From NCBI RefSeq assembly GCF_002086455.1, contig NZ_MVHC01000016.1:29594-93593 (forward strand): a DNA stretch of 64,000 nt, read 5' to 3'. Below are positions 1 to 9,689 of the stretch, in pieces. Position 1 is the stretch's first letter, and the number at the start of each line of letters is the position of its first letter. Both the position numbers and the translations under genes were made by a program. Under the pieces are notes generated by a model. It saw nothing but the letters and a program-made list of their open reading frames with translations. It did not search any database and was not told the DNA's origin. The stretch comes from Mycolicibacter algericus DSM 45454. Lineage in GTDB: Bacteria > Actinomycetota > Actinomycetes > Mycobacteriales > Mycobacteriaceae.

Positions 1-605
1 TGGCCGCAACCAAGCGGAAATCGTTTGCCGACCAACCCTATTGGGGACGCCCGGTGCCCGGCTGGGGGTCACCGACACCGCAGCTCGTCATCGTCGGGCT
101 GGCGCCGGCCGCCAACGGCGCGAACCGCACCGGGCGGATGTTCACCGGCGACCGCTCCGGTGACCAGCTCTACGCCGCATTGCACCGTGCCGGGCTGGTC
201 AACCAGCCGACCAGCGTCGATGCCGCCGACGGCCTGCAGGCCAACAAGATCCGGATCATCGCCCCGGTACGCTGCGCCCCGCCGGACAACTCACCGACGA
301 CGGTCGAGCGCAACACCTGCGCGCCGTGGATCGACGCCGAATGGCGGCTGATCGCCCCGCATGTGCGGGTGATGGTCGCGCTGGGCGGCTTCGCCTGGCA
401 GATAGCGCTGCGGGTGGCCACCGACCAGCCGCCCAAACCCAAACCGAAGTTCGGTCACGGCGCCCTGGCCGAACTCAGCCCGACGCTGCGGTTGCTGGGC
501 TGCTATCACCCCAGCCAGCAGAACATGTTCACCGGCAGGCTCACCCCGGCGATGCTCGACGACATCTTCGGGCGGGCCGCTGAGCTGGCGGGACTATCCG
601 GCTGA
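1..605 (+). CDS. udgB: Uracil-DNA glycosylase family 5 (UdgB), 5' end cut by window
   Basis: Base-excision repair enzyme that removes uracil and other deaminated bases from DNA. The frame is open from base 3 with no start in view, so the gene begins upstream; about 200 C-terminal residues are present. The visible motif [19 protein letters not shown] is the family 5 active-site block, and HPSQQN near the C-terminus matches the second catalytic motif. Cysteines in VRCAPP and NTCAPW fit the two C-terminal ligands of the family's iron-sulfur cluster; the N-terminal ligands would lie before the window. The GTG at 54 is internal, because conserved-looking sequence reads through it from upstream. 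A luciferase-like gene follows 9 nt downstream on the same strand. It matches the Rv1259 position in M. tuberculosis. Confidence 0.9.
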   Translation, partial: AATKRKSFADQPYWGRPVPGWGSPTPQLVIVGLAPAANGANRTGRMFTGDRSGDQLYAALHRAGLVNQPTSVDAADGLQANKIRIIAPVRCAPPDNSPTTVERNTCAPWIDAEWRLIAPHVRVMVALGGFAWQIALRVATDQPPKPKPKFGHGALAELSPTLRLLGCYHPSQQNMFTGRLTPAMLDDIFGRAAELAGLSG

Positions 606-614
606 ACCGCCGCG

Positions 615-1658
615 TTGACTATCAACGTGCGCCTATCCGTTCTTGACCTCGTCCCCGTCCGCACCGACCAGTCCACCGCCGACGCGCTGGCCGCCACGGT
701 GCGACTGGCCCAGGCCGCCGACCGGCTCGGTTTCACCCGCTACTGGGTGGCCGAGCACCACAACATGCCCTCGGTCGGCGCCACCAGCCCACCGGTGTTG
801 CTGGCCTACCTGGCCGCGCAGACCGCACGGGTGCGGCTGGGCTCGGGCGGGGTGATGCTGCCCAATCACGCCCCGTTGGCCGTCGCCGAGCAGTTCGCGC
901 TGCTCGAGGCCGCCGCGCCCGGCCGTGTCGACCTGGGCATCGGGCGGGCGCCCGGCTCGGATCCGGTCACCTCGTTCATGCTGCGCTCCGGCCGGGGCGA
1001 CGAAGACATCGCGAACTTCCCCGACTATCTCGACCAGGTGCGGGCGATGATGAGCAGCCGCGGCGTGCAGGTCCAACTGCGCGACGGCGACTACCTGCTC
1101 AAGGCCACCCCGGCCGCCACGAGCGAGCCGCGGCTGTGGCTGTTGGGCTCCAGCATGTATTCGGCGCGGCTGGCCGCGGCCAAGGGCCTGCCGTACGTGT
1201 TCGCCCACCACTTCTCCGGCCACGGCACCGAGGAGGCGCTGGCCTATTACCGGGAGCATTTCACCGCCAGTGAGATGTGCCCCGAGCCGACGACCTTCCT
1301 GACCGTGAACGCCGCGGTTGCCGAAACCTACGACGAGGCAACGGCATTGATGCTGCCCAACCTGCAGATGATGGCCCGGTTGCGCACCGGTCGGCCGCTG
1401 GGGGCGGTCGATTTGGTCGAGGATGCGCAGGCCGCGCGCATCTCCGACGCCGAACAGCGCATCGTCGACGGCGGACTGCGGCGCGCGGTGGTGGGCGCAC
1501 CCGCCGAGGCGGCCGATCAGCTCAAGGCGCTGGCCGCACACTTCGACGTCGACGAGGTGATGGTCAACCCGGTGGCCTCGGCGCGGCGCGGCACCGACCC
1601 GGCCACCGCGCCCGGGCGCGAGCAGACGTGCGAACTGCTCGCCAAAGAGCTGTTCTAG
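615..1658 (+). CDS. LLM-class flavin-dependent oxidoreductase, MsnO8-like
   Basis: Luciferase-like monooxygenase fold of about 347 residues, probably using reduced FMN (or F420) in the cytoplasm; the substrate is unknown. Visible family marks are the N-terminal strand LSVLDLVPV, the WVAEHHNMP motif, the [14 protein letters not shown] block and [17 protein letters not shown] sequence (read here as [13 protein letters not shown]). It resembles the MsnO8 subgroup of LLM enzymes. The start is uncertain: TTG at 615 gives the longest product, while GTG at 627 would remove four residues and fits a start right before the first beta strand. The gene lies 9 nt after udgB and probably shares its transcript. 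Its stop codon overlaps the stop of the convergent PGRS gene on the other strand. Confidence 0.85.
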   Translation: MTINVRLSVLDLVPVRTDQSTADALAATVRLAQAADRLGFTRYWVAEHHNMPSVGATSPPVLLAYLAAQTARVRLGSGGVMLPNHAPLAVAEQFALLEAAAPGRVDLGIGRAPGSDPVTSFMLRSGRGDEDIANFPDYLDQVRAMMSSRGVQVQLRDGDYLLKATPAATSEPRLWLLGSSMYSARLAAAKGLPYVFAHHFSGHGTEEALAYYREHFTASEMCPEPTTFLTVNAAVAETYDEATALMLPNLQMMARLRTGRPLGAVDLVEDAQAARISDAEQRIVDGGLRRAVVGAPAEAADQLKALAAHFDVDEVMVNPVASARRGTDPATAPGREQTCELLAKELF

Positions 1659-4600
1659 CCGCTGAAGATCGTCGTCCCGAAACCGCTGGGCCGGTAGTCG
1701 ATGTAGATCGGGTTCTCCGAGAACGGGAAGTAGCCGCTGTTCATCGAGGAGTTCGACCACACCCACGGGCTGTTGGACGAGGTGGTCGTGTAGGAGTACA
1801 GCAGGGTCTGGCCGTCGGCGGTGTACACCGAGATCTCGGTACCGACCGGCAGCTGCGAGCCGATGCCGGCACTGGGAATCAGCCACTGCGGGACACTGCC
1901 GAACATGCCGCCGGAGTCGATCGACGTGGAAACCGGCTGCGGCACACCGCCGTTGATCGACACCATGGTGTCGACGAACGGTGAACCGGGTACCGACAGT
2001 TCCGGGTCCAGCGGGTTGGGGCCGAACACCACCTCGCCGCGGGTGGCGTCGATGAGCACACCCTGGTTCAGTGCGCCCGGCAGCGCCGAGATGATCGTCG
2101 AGGTGCCGGAGAAACCGTTGTTCGGCCCGATGCCCAGCACCCCGACGATGTTGTACTGGTTGAAGTACTGCGTCATCAGCGCCGTGGACGACGGGTCGAC
2201 GATATTGACCGCGGTGGGATCGGTGACCAGATCCTCGAAGCAGGTGCCCGCCTTGTCGCAGAACCCGACCGTGGTGTCGTAGGTGGTGTAGCTGTAGGAC
2301 TGACCGCCCAGGCCGGCGTAGCTTGCGCTGCCGGCGAAGACCGAGTCGCCCAGGCCCTGACTGCTGCCCAGGATCGTCAACCCGGTGGAACCGGTGTCGA
2401 TCTGGACCGGCACCGGCGGCCCGCCGTTGATCGAGATGTAGACGATCGGGCTGATCCCGCCGCTTTGCAGATACAGCGGAATGGTCGCGTTGACCGGGCC
2501 GTCGGGCCCGCCAGCGATCCCGTCGGACGCGCTGCCCGAGCCGGCGCCGCCGCTGCCCCCGGCACCGTTGGCCCCGTTGCTGCCGACCGGTCCGCCGTCG
2601 CCTCCGGTACCGCCGTTGCCGCCATCGCCTCCCGCGGCGCCGGCCCCACCGGCGGCCACACTGCCCGCGGCTCCACCGGCGCCGCCGTCACCGGCCGCTC
2701 CACCGTGCACGTTGGTGGAGGCCAGCGTGGTGTCGCCGCCGTGACCGCCGTTGCCGCCGTCGCCGCCCGCGCCGGCATTGCCGCCGGCGCCCGCGAGGGC
2801 ACCCGAGCCACCGGCCCCGCCGGAACCGGCATTGCCGCCCGCCCCGCCGTCGCCGCCGTCGCCACCGCTGGACCCCTGCGAGTAGAAGTCGCCGGTGGCG
2901 TCCCCGCCGTGCGCCCCGGCACCGCCCACTCCGCCGTTGCCGCCGCTGCCGCCGTTGAACCCGGCATCGCCGACGCCGCCGGTCCCGCCGGCTCCGGCCG
3001 CTCCACCGTTGCCGCCGGCACCGCCGATCCCGACCGGTGCCCGGTTGATTCCGGGCTGGGCGAAGGAGCCCGACCCGGGCGAGCCGCCGTCGCCGGCCGC
3101 CCCGCCGTTGCCGCCGGTGCCACCGGTGCCACCCGAACTGGCCACCCCGACGCCGCCGCTGCCGCCGCCACCGCCGGTCCCGCCACCGCCGCCGGCACCG
3201 CCGTCACCGTTGGTGCCGAACCGGCCGTGCTCGCCCAGGGCGGCGTTGCCCTGGTAGGACGAGCCGCCCGCGCCACCGGAACCGCCGGCACCGCCGTGGC
3301 CGCCATCGAAGCCGGTACCACCGCCGGAGGCGCCGTCGTCGCCGAGTCCGCCATTGCCGCCCACGCCGCCTGCCCCGCCGTCGCCGCCGCTGCCGTACTG
3401 GACGTTGTTGGCGACGTCCAGGGTGGCGATGCCGTTGCCGCCGCCGTTGCCGCCGGCCCCGCCCGCGCCGCCGGCGCCGCCGTTGCCGGTGCCGGCGCCA
3501 TGCGCGCTGACACTGCTGCCGCCGGCCCCACCGGCCCCACCGGCCCCACCGTTGCCACCGCTGCCGGGCAGCGTGGCGCTGGGGGGGAGCTGGGATTGGT
3601 CCAGACCGCGGCCACCGTCACCGGCCGTGCCGCCGGCCCCGCCCGCGCCGCCGTTGCCGTCGCCCAGCGAGTTGCCGCCGTTGCCGCCGGCCCCACCGTT
3701 GCCACCGTCACCGGCATTGCCGTCGTTGATAGCGGCGACGCCGTTCGCGCCGTTCGCGCCGTTGCCGCCGGCCCCGCCGGCGCCACCGTTGCCGTGCAGA
3801 CTGCCGGTTCCGCCGTCGCCGCCGTTGCCGCCGTTGGCACCGGGCAGGGCGTTCGGGTCGGATGCCGCGTCGTAGCCGTTGCCGCCGGCGCCGCCGTCTC
3901 CGGCGCGCCCGGTGGGCGCCGCCCCGGCGGCCCCGCTGAGTCCCTGGGTGGAGCCCGTGCCGCCGTCGCCGCCGTGGCCGCCGGCGCCGATGAGGCCACC
4001 GTTGCCGCCGCGACCGCCGTCGGGATTGCTCGCGTCGCCGTGGCCGCCGGCCCCGCCGTCGCCGGGATTGCCGCCGGCGCCGCCGGTTCCGCCGTTGCCG
4101 CCGGCCCCCTGCAGGCCGGCGGTGCCGTGTGCTGAGGTGCCGCCCGCGCCGCCGTTGCCGCCCGTGCCGCCGTTACCGCCGGCCATGCCGTTGCCGCCGT
4201 TGCCGCCGGCGCCGCCCGCGACGGTCGCGTCGGCCCCGGTCGACCCCGACCCGCCTGCCCCACCGGTACCGCCGGTGCCGCCGGTTCCGCCGCGGCCGCC
4301 GTCGCCGTACTGGGCCGACAAGCTGGAGCCGCCCGCACCGCCGACACCGCCCAGGCCGCCGGCGCCGCCGACGAAGCCCGCTGTCCCGGCCACCCCGGTG
4401 GCCCCGATCCCGCCGTTGCCGCCGGCCCCGCCGTTGCCGAACCACCAGGCGATCGCGTCACCGCCGGCTCCGCCGGCCCCGCCGACACCGCCGTTGATAC
4501 CGATCCCGCCGTCGCCGCCGGCGCCGCCGTTGCCCATGATCGACCCGCCGGCGCCACCGATGCCCCCGGCGGCACCGGCGCCGCCGTCACCGCCGGCCCC

Positions 4601-5071
4601 ACCGTCGCCGAACATGCCGGCCGCCCCGCCGTTGCCGCCGGCCACCCCGGCGGCGCTCTGGTCGTAGCCGTCGCCGCCGTCGCCGAACCACAGGCCGCCG
4701 GCGCCGCCGTGGGGGTTCTCCGCCGTCCCGTCGACGCCGTTGCCGATCACGTAGGACCCGAGCATCTGGTTGATGCCGTCGTTGATCTGTTCGCCGAAGG
4801 GGCTGGTGATCCAGGCCTGGATGGACGCATGCAGCGGGTCGTAGAAGAGTTGGTCGAACCACGCCGCGGAGTCCAGCGGGTCGGAGTCGGCGGCCACCCC
4901 CGGGGTGAACAGGTCGATGAGCCAGTCCAGGTCGGCGTCGGCGTGTGCCGACGGTGCCGCACTGAGGGGGCCGAGCCCGAACGACCCACCGATGGCCCCG
5001 GCCGCGAGCACGGCGCCGATCGCGGTGCGAGTCCGGCGCCGGTGACTTGGCTGCGAATTACGTCGGCGCAT
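1655..5071 (-). CDS. Secreted PGRS-repeat protein with C-terminal PecA-type aspartic protease domain, no PE domain
   Basis: Predicted 1138-residue exported protein. Residues 1-44 look like a Sec-type signal peptide: a very basic start, a hydrophobic core ([13 protein letters not shown]) and an SAHA/DAD cleavage site. A short linker with IGNG and [12 protein letters not shown] resembles the linker after PE domains in PE_PGRS proteins. A long Gly-Gly-Ala/Asn repeat region follows, to about residue 860. The last about 275 residues form an aspartic-protease-like domain with two D[TS]G motifs, IDTGSTG (Asp892) and IDSGG (Asp1052), as in PecA-family proteases. There is no N-terminal PE domain and no YxxxD/E-bearing PE helix pair, so ESX export is unlikely and Sec export is inferred. 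Related PecA proteins cleave PE domains; the target here is unknown. An 18-nt hairpin lies in the presumed leader (5114-5131). Confidence 0.85.
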   Translation of the reverse strand: MRRRNSQPSHRRRTRTAIGAVLAAGAIGGSFGLGPLSAAPSAHADADLDWLIDLFTPGVAADSDPLDSAAWFDQLFYDPLHASIQAWITSPFGEQINDGINQMLGSYVIGNGVDGTAENPHGGAGGLWFGDGGDGYDQSAAGVAGGNGGAAGMFGDGGAGGDGGAGAAGGIGGAGGSIMGNGGAGGDGGIGINGGVGGAGGAGGDAIAWWFGNGGAGGNGGIGATGVAGTAGFVGGAGGLGGVGGAGGSSLSAQYGDGGRGGTGGTGGTGGAGGSGSTGADATVAGGAGGNGGNGMAGGNGGTGGNGGAGGTSAHGTAGLQGAGGNGGTGGAGGNPGDGGAGGHGDASNPDGGRGGNGGLIGAGGHGGDGGTGSTQGLSGAAGAAPTGRAGDGGAGGNGYDAASDPNALPGANGGNGGDGGTGSLHGNGGAGGAGGNGANGANGVAAINDGNAGDGGNGGAGGNGGNSLGDGNGGAGGAGGTAGDGGRGLDQSQLPPSATLPGSGGNGGAGGAGGAGGSSVSAHGAGTGNGGAGGAGGAGGNGGGNGIATLDVANNVQYGSGGDGGAGGVGGNGGLGDDGASGGGTGFDGGHGGAGGSGGAGGSSYQGNAALGEHGRFGTNGDGGAGGGGGTGGGGGSGGVGVASSGGTGGTGGNGGAAGDGGSPGSGSFAQPGINRAPVGIGGAGGNGGAAGAGGTGGVGDAGFNGGSGGNGGVGGAGAHGGDATGDFYSQGSSGGDGGDGGAGGNAGSGGAGGSGALAGAGGNAGAGGDGGNGGHGGDTTLASTNVHGGAAGDGGAGGAAGSVAAGGAGAAGGDGGNGGTGGDGGPVGSNGANGAGGSGGAGSGSASDGIAGGPDGPVNATIPLYLQSGGISPIVYISINGGPPVPVQIDTGSTGLTILGSSQGLGDSVFAGSASYAGLGGQSYSYTTYDTTVGFCDKAGTCFEDLVTDPTAVNIVDPSSTALMTQYFNQYNIVGVLGIGPNNGFSGTSTIISALPGALNQGVLIDATRGEVVFGPNPLDPELSVPGSPFVDTMVSINGGVPQPVSTSIDSGGMFGSVPQWLIPSAGIGSQLPVGTEISVYTADGQTLLYSYTTTSSNSPWVWSNSSMNSGYFPFSENPIYIDYRPSGFGTTIFSG

Positions 5072-5203
5072 CGCCCACCTTGCCTAGATCGAGGGCGAAG
5101 CCTGCCCGGAGGCCCACGCACCACCGCGTGGTCCAGTCAAAGTACTACCTAAGGAAGGACTTAACAACGGACAAGTGGGTTCCGACGGCAGAATTGCGGG
5201 CGG

Positions 5204-5662
5204 TTAAGTGGACGGGACGGGTGTCAGGACCACGACCGGGATCGGGCGGGTGGTTCGCCGTTGGTAGGCCTCGTAACGGTGGGCGTTGTTGGCGTTGACG
5301 ATCTGCCACAGCCGGGCATAGTCCGGGTCGTCGGGCAGTACCGGCCGCGCGGTGACGGCGAAGCGCCGCGGCCCGACGTTGATCTCGACGTCCGGATGCG
5401 CCTTGAGGTTGTGGTACCAGCCGGGGGAGCGCGGCGCCCCGCCCATCGACGCCACGATCAGGTAGGTGTCCCCGTCTCGGGCGTAGGTCAGTGAATTGGT
5501 GCGGGTCTGGCCGGTCTTGGCGCCGACGGTGTGCAGCAGCAGGCTGGGCGGCACGCCGGGAAACCGGTGCCCGATCCGTCCGTTGCTGCCCTGATACAGC
5601 TTGTCGTGCAGGCGCAGCAGTCGCACCCCGAGTTGGTCTTCGACCCAGCGGGAGATGTCCAT
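5204..5662 (-). CDS. Deazaflavin (F420)-dependent nitroreductase family protein, Rv1261c-like
   Basis: 152-residue protein of the Ddn split-barrel family, which uses reduced F420 to reduce quinones or nitro compounds at the membrane. Family features visible are an N-terminal amphipathic stretch (MDISRWVEDQLGVRLLRLHDKLY), the LLLHTVGAKTGQTRTNSL block that binds the F420 phosphate tail, the YLIVASMGGAPRSPGWYHNLKAHP core, and the C-terminal LTPV ending. It lies 3 nt downstream of the HIT gene on the same strand, so the two are surely co-transcribed; this pair is also adjacent in M. tuberculosis (Rv1261c and Rv1262c). Physiological substrate unknown. Confidence 0.88.
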   Translation of the reverse strand: MDISRWVEDQLGVRLLRLHDKLYQGSNGRIGHRFPGVPPSLLLHTVGAKTGQTRTNSLTYARDGDTYLIVASMGGAPRSPGWYHNLKAHPDVEINVGPRRFAVTARPVLPDDPDYARLWQIVNANNAHRYEAYQRRTTRPIPVVVLTPVPST

Positions 5663-5665
5663 GAC

Positions 5666-6112
5666 TCAGTCTGGCGCAGCAGCGTCCAACCGTGCCACCG
5701 CCGCGCGCAACAGCTCCCCGGTGCGCTCGCGGTCGGGGTCTCGGCGCACCAGCATGCCCTTGGCGAAGGACAGCTTGTCGCCTAGACCGACACCGCGGCG
5801 CGGCACCACGTGCAGGTGGATGTGGAACACGCTCTGAAACGCCGCCTTGCCGTCGTTGATCGCCAGGTTGTTGCCATCGGCGTGCAGCCCGGAGGCCCGA
5901 GCCGCCCGGGCAACTCGCTGCCCGACCGCGAGCATGCCGGCCAGCGTGGCCGCCGGGGTGTCGGTCAGGTCCACGAAATGCTGTTTGGGAATCACCAGGG
6001 TGTGGCCGCGGGTGAACGGCCGGATGTCGAGGAACGCCAGGTAGTCGTCGTCTTCGAAGATCCGCACGGCCGGGGCGTCGCCGGAGACCACGGCGCAGAA
6101 CACGCAGGACAT
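5666..6112 (-). CDS. HIT-family nucleotide hydrolase or transferase, Rv1262c-like
   Basis: 148-residue histidine-triad protein. The diagnostic HxHxH-hydrophobic motif is [11 protein letters not shown] near residue 98, with the middle to last histidines acting on a nucleoside phosphoramidate or adenylyl substrate. The N-terminal [16 protein letters not shown] contains the CxxC pair that often binds zinc in this family, and [17 protein letters not shown] is the typical substrate-loop region. Cytoplasmic. It sits between the aminotransferase (9 nt upstream) and the deazaflavin-dependent reductase (3 nt downstream), a three-gene minus-strand operon. Substrate cannot be told from sequence. Confidence 0.92.
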   Translation of the reverse strand: MSCVFCAVVSGDAPAVRIFEDDDYLAFLDIRPFTRGHTLVIPKQHFVDLTDTPAATLAGMLAVGQRVARAARASGLHADGNNLAINDGKAAFQSVFHIHLHVVPRRGVGLGDKLSFAKGMLVRRDPDRERTGELLRAAVARLDAAAPD

Positions 6113-6121
6113 CTCGCCACG

Positions 6122-7276
6122 TTAGCCGTTCAGCGCGGCGGCCATCGCGTCGATGGCGCGGTCCAGGATCGCCCGGGTGGTGCCGAAGTTCAGCCGCGCA
6201 AAGCCGGGACCGGCCCCGAACGGGATGCCGGGACTCAACGCCACCCGCGCATTGGCCAGCAGATAGTCGGCCGGCTCGGCGGGCAGCGCCAATTCCCGGA
6301 AGTCCACCCAGGCCAGGTAGGTGGCCTCGGGCCGGTTGACCCGCAGCCCCGGCACCGCCGCGGGCAGCACCCGGCTCAGGTGGTCGCGGTTGACCCGCAG
6401 GTAGGCCAGCAGGCCGTCGAGCCAATCGGCGCCGTGGGTGTAGGCGGCGATATTGGCGCGGATACCGACGGTGGCCGCGCCCATGACGTGCAGCATGTTG
6501 ATCTTGCGCCACGCGTCGACGTCACGCTGGTTGGACATGATCACCTGGGCGCACATCAGGCCGGGCAGGTTCCAGCCCTTGGACGCCGACATCAGCGTGA
6601 CGACGGTGTCGGCGGCGGCCTCGGACACCGAGGCGGCGGGCACATGGCGGCCGTCGTAGACCAGCGGTGCGTGGATCTCGTCGGTGATCACCCTGGCGCC
6701 GTGGCGGGCGGCGATCTCGACGATCGCGCTGATCTCGGCGGCGGTGAACGCGGTGCCCAGCGGATTGTTCGGGTTGCAGAGGATCAGCGACCCGGCGCCG
6801 GCGGCGAACGCGGCGTCCAGCGCATCCAAGTCGATCACGTACCGTCCGGAATCCTGTTGCAGCATCGGGATTTCCACCCGCTGCCGTCCGGAGACCTGCA
6901 GCAGGTCGAAGAACGGCATGTAGGCCGGCACCGGCAGCACCACCGGGCTCTCCGGGCGGGTGAGAAACGCGATGACGACTTCCATGCCCTTGAGCACGTC
7001 GGGCACGGTGCGCACCCACTCGGGCCGGACGGCCCAGCCGTAACGCTGCTCGCACCAGCGCGCGGTGGCCACCGGAAGGGCGTCGGAGCCCAGCGCCGGA
7101 TAACCGAACTCCTCGTCGGACACGCAGGCCCGCACCCCGTCGAGCACCGCCGGCGCGGTCGGAAAATCCATCTCGGCGATCCACAGCGGCAGCACGTCGG
7201 GACCGTAGTGATTCCACTTGATGGTGTTGCGGGCGCGCAGCAGCTCGTCGGTCAGGGAGTCGAAGACTTCAGCCAC
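6122..7276 (-). CDS. PLP-dependent aminotransferase, PatB/MalY-like (putative C-S lyase)
   Basis: 384-residue fold-type I PLP enzyme. The chain has the MalY/PatB signature features: [11 protein letters not shown] near the N-terminus, [22 protein letters not shown], and the PLP-lysine motif [10 protein letters not shown]. Enzymes of this group cleave C-S bonds in cystathionine-like substrates, releasing a thiol, pyruvate and ammonia; some act as aminotransferases. The GTG at 7274-7276 is chosen because the downstream sequence ([15 protein letters not shown]) is where the family starts. A CAGACT hexamer lies 6 nt ahead, so translation may be leaderless. It is divergent from the cyclase gene with only 33 nt between starts. 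In M. tuberculosis I recall amiB2 here instead, so this looks like a local replacement. Confidence 0.88.
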   Translation of the reverse strand: MAEVFDSLTDELLRARNTIKWNHYGPDVLPLWIAEMDFPTAPAVLDGVRACVSDEEFGYPALGSDALPVATARWCEQRYGWAVRPEWVRTVPDVLKGMEVVIAFLTRPESPVVLPVPAYMPFFDLLQVSGRQRVEIPMLQQDSGRYVIDLDALDAAFAAGAGSLILCNPNNPLGTAFTAAEISAIVEIAARHGARVITDEIHAPLVYDGRHVPAASVSEAAADTVVTLMSASKGWNLPGLMCAQVIMSNQRDVDAWRKINMLHVMGAATVGIRANIAAYTHGADWLDGLLAYLRVNRDHLSRVLPAAVPGLRVNRPEATYLAWVDFRELALPAEPADYLLANARVALSPGIPFGAGPGFARLNFGTTRAILDRAIDAMAAALNG

Positions 7277-7309
7277 ACCGACAGTCTGCCGGGAGATACG
7301 TTTGCGGGC

Positions 7310-8422
7310 GTGGCTGATCCCCAGATCGACGAATTGCTCGACGGGCTCGACGGTGTGGCACGAGCCGAACGCGCCGAACTGATCGAATGGCTGCTGGGGC
7401 AGGGCATCACCGCCGAGGAGATCCGTGTCTCCGCGTCGCCGATGCTGTTGGCGTCGCGGCGACTGATCGGTGACGACGGCAGCTACGTCTCGGCGCGTGA
7501 CATCAGCGAATCCGCCGGAGTGGACCTCGAGCTGCTGCAGCGCCTGCAGCGCGCGGTCGGGCTGCCCTGGGTGGACGACGCCGATGCGGCGGTGCAGATG
7601 CGCGCCGACGGCAACATCGCGGTGCACGCGCGCCGATTCATCGAGGCCGGGATCGGTGTTGAGCACGCCCTGCAGACGCTGCGGGTGCTGGCCGACGGGC
7701 TGGCGCATGCCATCGACCCGATGCGTGCGGCGATGCTGGCGGCCATCGTGGAGCCGGGCGCCACCGAGCTGCAGATCGCGCAACGTTCCCAGGAGTTGGT
7801 GGGCCGGTTGGCGCCGCTGCTGGGCCCGTTCGTGCAGGACATGTTGCTGATGCAGCTGCGCCATCAGTTCGACACCGACGCCGTCAACGCCGGGGAGCGC
7901 GCCGCGGGCGCACCCTTGCCCGGGGCGCGGCACATCACCGTCGCGTTCGCCGACCTGGTGGGCTTCACCCGGCTCGGCGAGATGGTCCCGCCCGAGGAGC
8001 TGGTCCAGCTCGCCGAGCGCCTCACCGGGCTGGCGCGCGAGATCGCCGTTCCGCCGGTGCGGTTCATCAAGACCATCGGCGACGCGGTGATGTTCGTCTG
8101 CCCGGAGCCGGCGCCGTTGATCGATGCGGTGCTGCGGCTGGTCGAAGCGGCCGCGGCCGATGAGAGCCTGCCGCGGCTGCGCGCCGGGATCGCCGCGGGG
8201 GAGGCGGTGAGCCGGGTCGGGGACTGGTTCGGCAGCCCGGTGAACCTGGCCAGCCGGGTAACCGGGGTGGCGCGGCCGGGGTCGGTGCTGGTCGCAGGGC
8301 CGGTGCAGGCCGAGCTCGCCGAGGACGACGCGTTCCGCTGGTCGTTCGCGGGTGCGCGGCATCTCAAGGGCATCAAGGGCGAGGTGAGTGTGTTCCGGGT
8401 CCGGCGTGCTCAGGCGACCTGA
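7310..8422 (+). CDS. Class III adenylate cyclase, Rv1264-type with N-terminal autoinhibitory domain
   Basis: 370-residue cytoplasmic enzyme making cAMP from ATP. Residues 1-200 match the regulatory half of M. tuberculosis Rv1264, a pH-sensing autoinhibitory domain, and end in the linker [15 protein letters not shown]. The catalytic domain has the canonical residues: metal-binding Asp215 in FADLVGFTR and Asp258 in IKTIGDAV, substrate-specifying Lys254 and Asp305 (GDWFGSPVN), and transition-state Asn312 and Arg316. Lys/Asp indicates an adenylate rather than guanylate cyclase. Start GTG 7310 lies 7 nt after a TACGTT hexamer, which predicts a leaderless transcript. It is divergent from the aminotransferase. 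In M. tuberculosis the cyclase neighbours the cAMP-linked small RNA Mcr11. Confidence 0.93.
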   Translation: MADPQIDELLDGLDGVARAERAELIEWLLGQGITAEEIRVSASPMLLASRRLIGDDGSYVSARDISESAGVDLELLQRLQRAVGLPWVDDADAAVQMRADGNIAVHARRFIEAGIGVEHALQTLRVLADGLAHAIDPMRAAMLAAIVEPGATELQIAQRSQELVGRLAPLLGPFVQDMLLMQLRHQFDTDAVNAGERAAGAPLPGARHITVAFADLVGFTRLGEMVPPEELVQLAERLTGLAREIAVPPVRFIKTIGDAVMFVCPEPAPLIDAVLRLVEAAAADESLPRLRAGIAAGEAVSRVGDWFGSPVNLASRVTGVARPGSVLVAGPVQAELAEDDAFRWSFAGARHLKGIKGEVSVFRVRRAQAT

Positions 8423-8471
8423 GGTGGGCACTTGCTCCAGGCCCGGGTCGTCACATCTGTCACAGCCGGGA
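8423..8471 (-). ncRNA. Candidate small RNA antiparallel to the cyclase 3' end (Mcr11 position)
   Basis: No coding frame is supported between the cyclase stop and the next gene. A plausible minus-strand promoter at 8478-8505 would start RNA near 8471 and run toward the cyclase stop codon. The transcribed stretch contains two copies of TGTGAC (minus strand) and a GC-rich arm GGGCCTGG able to fold back. M. tuberculosis has the small RNA Mcr11 next to Rv1264 on the opposite strand. Sequence identity with Mcr11 was not checked and the 3' end is a guess; it may extend into the cyclase coding region. Confidence 0.25.
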
Positions 8472-8473
8472 GT

Positions 8474-8523
8474 GGGCACGATAATTGCCCGCCTCTCAGC
8501 GACAACGCCCGCAATTTGTCGCT
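8474..8523 (-). promoter_or_regulatory. Minus-strand promoter candidate with overlapping inverted repeats
   Basis: On the minus strand TTGTCG (8500-8505) is followed after 16 nt by TATCGT (8478-8483). The -35 half lies in the inverted repeat AGCGACAA (8498-8505) / TTGTCGCT (8516-8523), and a second repeat GGGCA/TGCCC spans 8474-8490. The first palindrome is placed where a repressor or activator site would be expected. Confidence 0.35.
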
Positions 8524-8597
8524 ATGAGCCGGGCACCTGACGACATGGTCCCAATGGGCGACAGGGCAATGGGGCGACGGGCCGGCGCGATGCGGGC

Positions 8598-8638
8598 TGC
8601 GTGACCAAAGCCGACCGGCCGGTGACCAACGGCCCCTG
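8598..8638 (+). promoter_or_regulatory. Tandem DosR-box-like sites upstream of the acg-like gene
   Basis: Two 20-nt sites, 8598-8617 and 8619-8638, both carry GTGACCAA in the same register 21 nt apart, two helical turns. Each matches about 12 of 20 positions of the DosR palindrome consensus (TTSGGGACTWWAGTCCCSAA). They lie 58-98 nt ahead of an Acg-family gene, a class controlled by DosR in M. tuberculosis. The match is moderate, so binding is inferred. Confidence 0.4.
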
Positions 8639-8695
8639 TCGCGGCTGCACCCGGCCTGGGAGCCTGGAGGTCAACGGAGCTGTTGGAGGTGGCTG

Positions 8696-9673
8696 ATGCC
8701 GGACACGATGGTCGATCTCGAGGTTCTCACCGAAGCGGTGCGGCTGGCGTGCCGGGCGCCGTCGCTGCACAACAGCCAGCCGTGGCGTTGGGTTGCCGAG
8801 CGCGGCCGACTGGAGCTGTTCTTGGAACCGTCCCGGGCGGTGCACGGCGATCGGTCGGCGCGCGAGGCGTTGATCAGCTGCGGTGCGGTGCTCGACCACC
8901 TGCGGGTGGCGATGGCCGCCGCCGGGTTCGCGGCTGAGGTGCAGCGGTTCCCGGATGCGCAGCAACCGGACCACCTGGCCTCGATCGAGTTCACTCCCGG
9001 CGGGCGCGTCAGCGATATGCAGCGCTATCGGGCCAACGCGATCCTGCTACGGCGCACTGATCGGCTGCCGTTTATGGCGCCGAGCAACTGGGAGCCGTTC
9101 GAGGCGGTGCTGCGTGACAGTGTCGACGATCCGGTGCGGCTGTGCGTGCTCGGCGACGACGTGCGCCCCAAGCTGGCCGAGGTGTCCCAGCTCTCCGAGG
9201 CGCTGCGCATGTACGACGCGGCGTATCACGCCGAAATCAACTGGTGGACGGCGCCGTTCGAGGTCCGGGATGGGATTCCGCAGAGCGCGCTGGTGTCGGC
9301 CGCCGAAAGCGACCGGGTCGACATCGGACGCGCCTTCCCGGTCACCCGGAATCGGGAGCGTCGTGTTGAGGTCGGCGATGACCACGCGAAGATCGTGCTG
9401 TTGTCGACGGCCACCGACAATCCGTCCGACACGCTGGCCTGCGGCGAGGCGCTCTCGGCGGTGCTGCTGGAATGCACGATGGCCGGCTTGGCCACCTGCC
9501 CGGTGACGCATGTGACCGAGGTGCCGGCCGGGCGGGCCATGCTGGCCGGGGTGGCCGGTCGCGATGACCTCCCGCAGGTCTTGATCCGGATCGGCGGCGC
9601 ACCGGCGCTGGAGAAGGCGCCGGAGCCGACACCGCGACGTGCACTCGTCGAGGTGCTGCACGTCAAGGTCTGA
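8696..9673 (+). CDS. Acg-family FMN-binding nitroreductase-like protein
   Basis: 325-residue protein of the Acg family (Rv2032 and Rv3131 in M. tuberculosis), two fused nitroreductase-like halves that bind or sequester FMN and are induced in hypoxia. The N-terminal LACRAPSLHNSQPWRW is the family hallmark, and LLRRTDRLPFMAP and the C-terminal ALSAVLLECTMAGLATCPVTH are the other conserved blocks. In characterised members the lid residues leave no electron-donor access, so the role may be flavin storage. Start ATG 8696 follows a GGAGGTGG ribosome-binding site; a second ATG at 8708 is possible. Upstream tandem DosR-like boxes support hypoxia control. The downstream neighbour is convergent. Confidence 0.88.
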   Translation: MPDTMVDLEVLTEAVRLACRAPSLHNSQPWRWVAERGRLELFLEPSRAVHGDRSAREALISCGAVLDHLRVAMAAAGFAAEVQRFPDAQQPDHLASIEFTPGGRVSDMQRYRANAILLRRTDRLPFMAPSNWEPFEAVLRDSVDDPVRLCVLGDDVRPKLAEVSQLSEALRMYDAAYHAEINWWTAPFEVRDGIPQSALVSAAESDRVDIGRAFPVTRNRERRVEVGDDHAKIVLLSTATDNPSDTLACGEALSAVLLECTMAGLATCPVTHVTEVPAGRAMLAGVAGRDDLPQVLIRIGGAPALEKAPEPTPRRALVEVLHVKV

Positions 9674-9689
9674 TCTCCGGAGACATGGG

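Noticed and set aside
2465..4667. Long proline-, alanine- and arginine-rich open frames antisense to the PGRS region
   Set aside because: They are mirror images of GGN/GGA codons in a highly biased repeat region and have no domain, start signal or neighbour support.
5810..7309. Open frame continuing about 500 codons upstream of the cyclase start
   Set aside because: It is antisense to the HIT and aminotransferase genes, which have clear catalytic motifs; cyclase homology begins right after GTG 7310.
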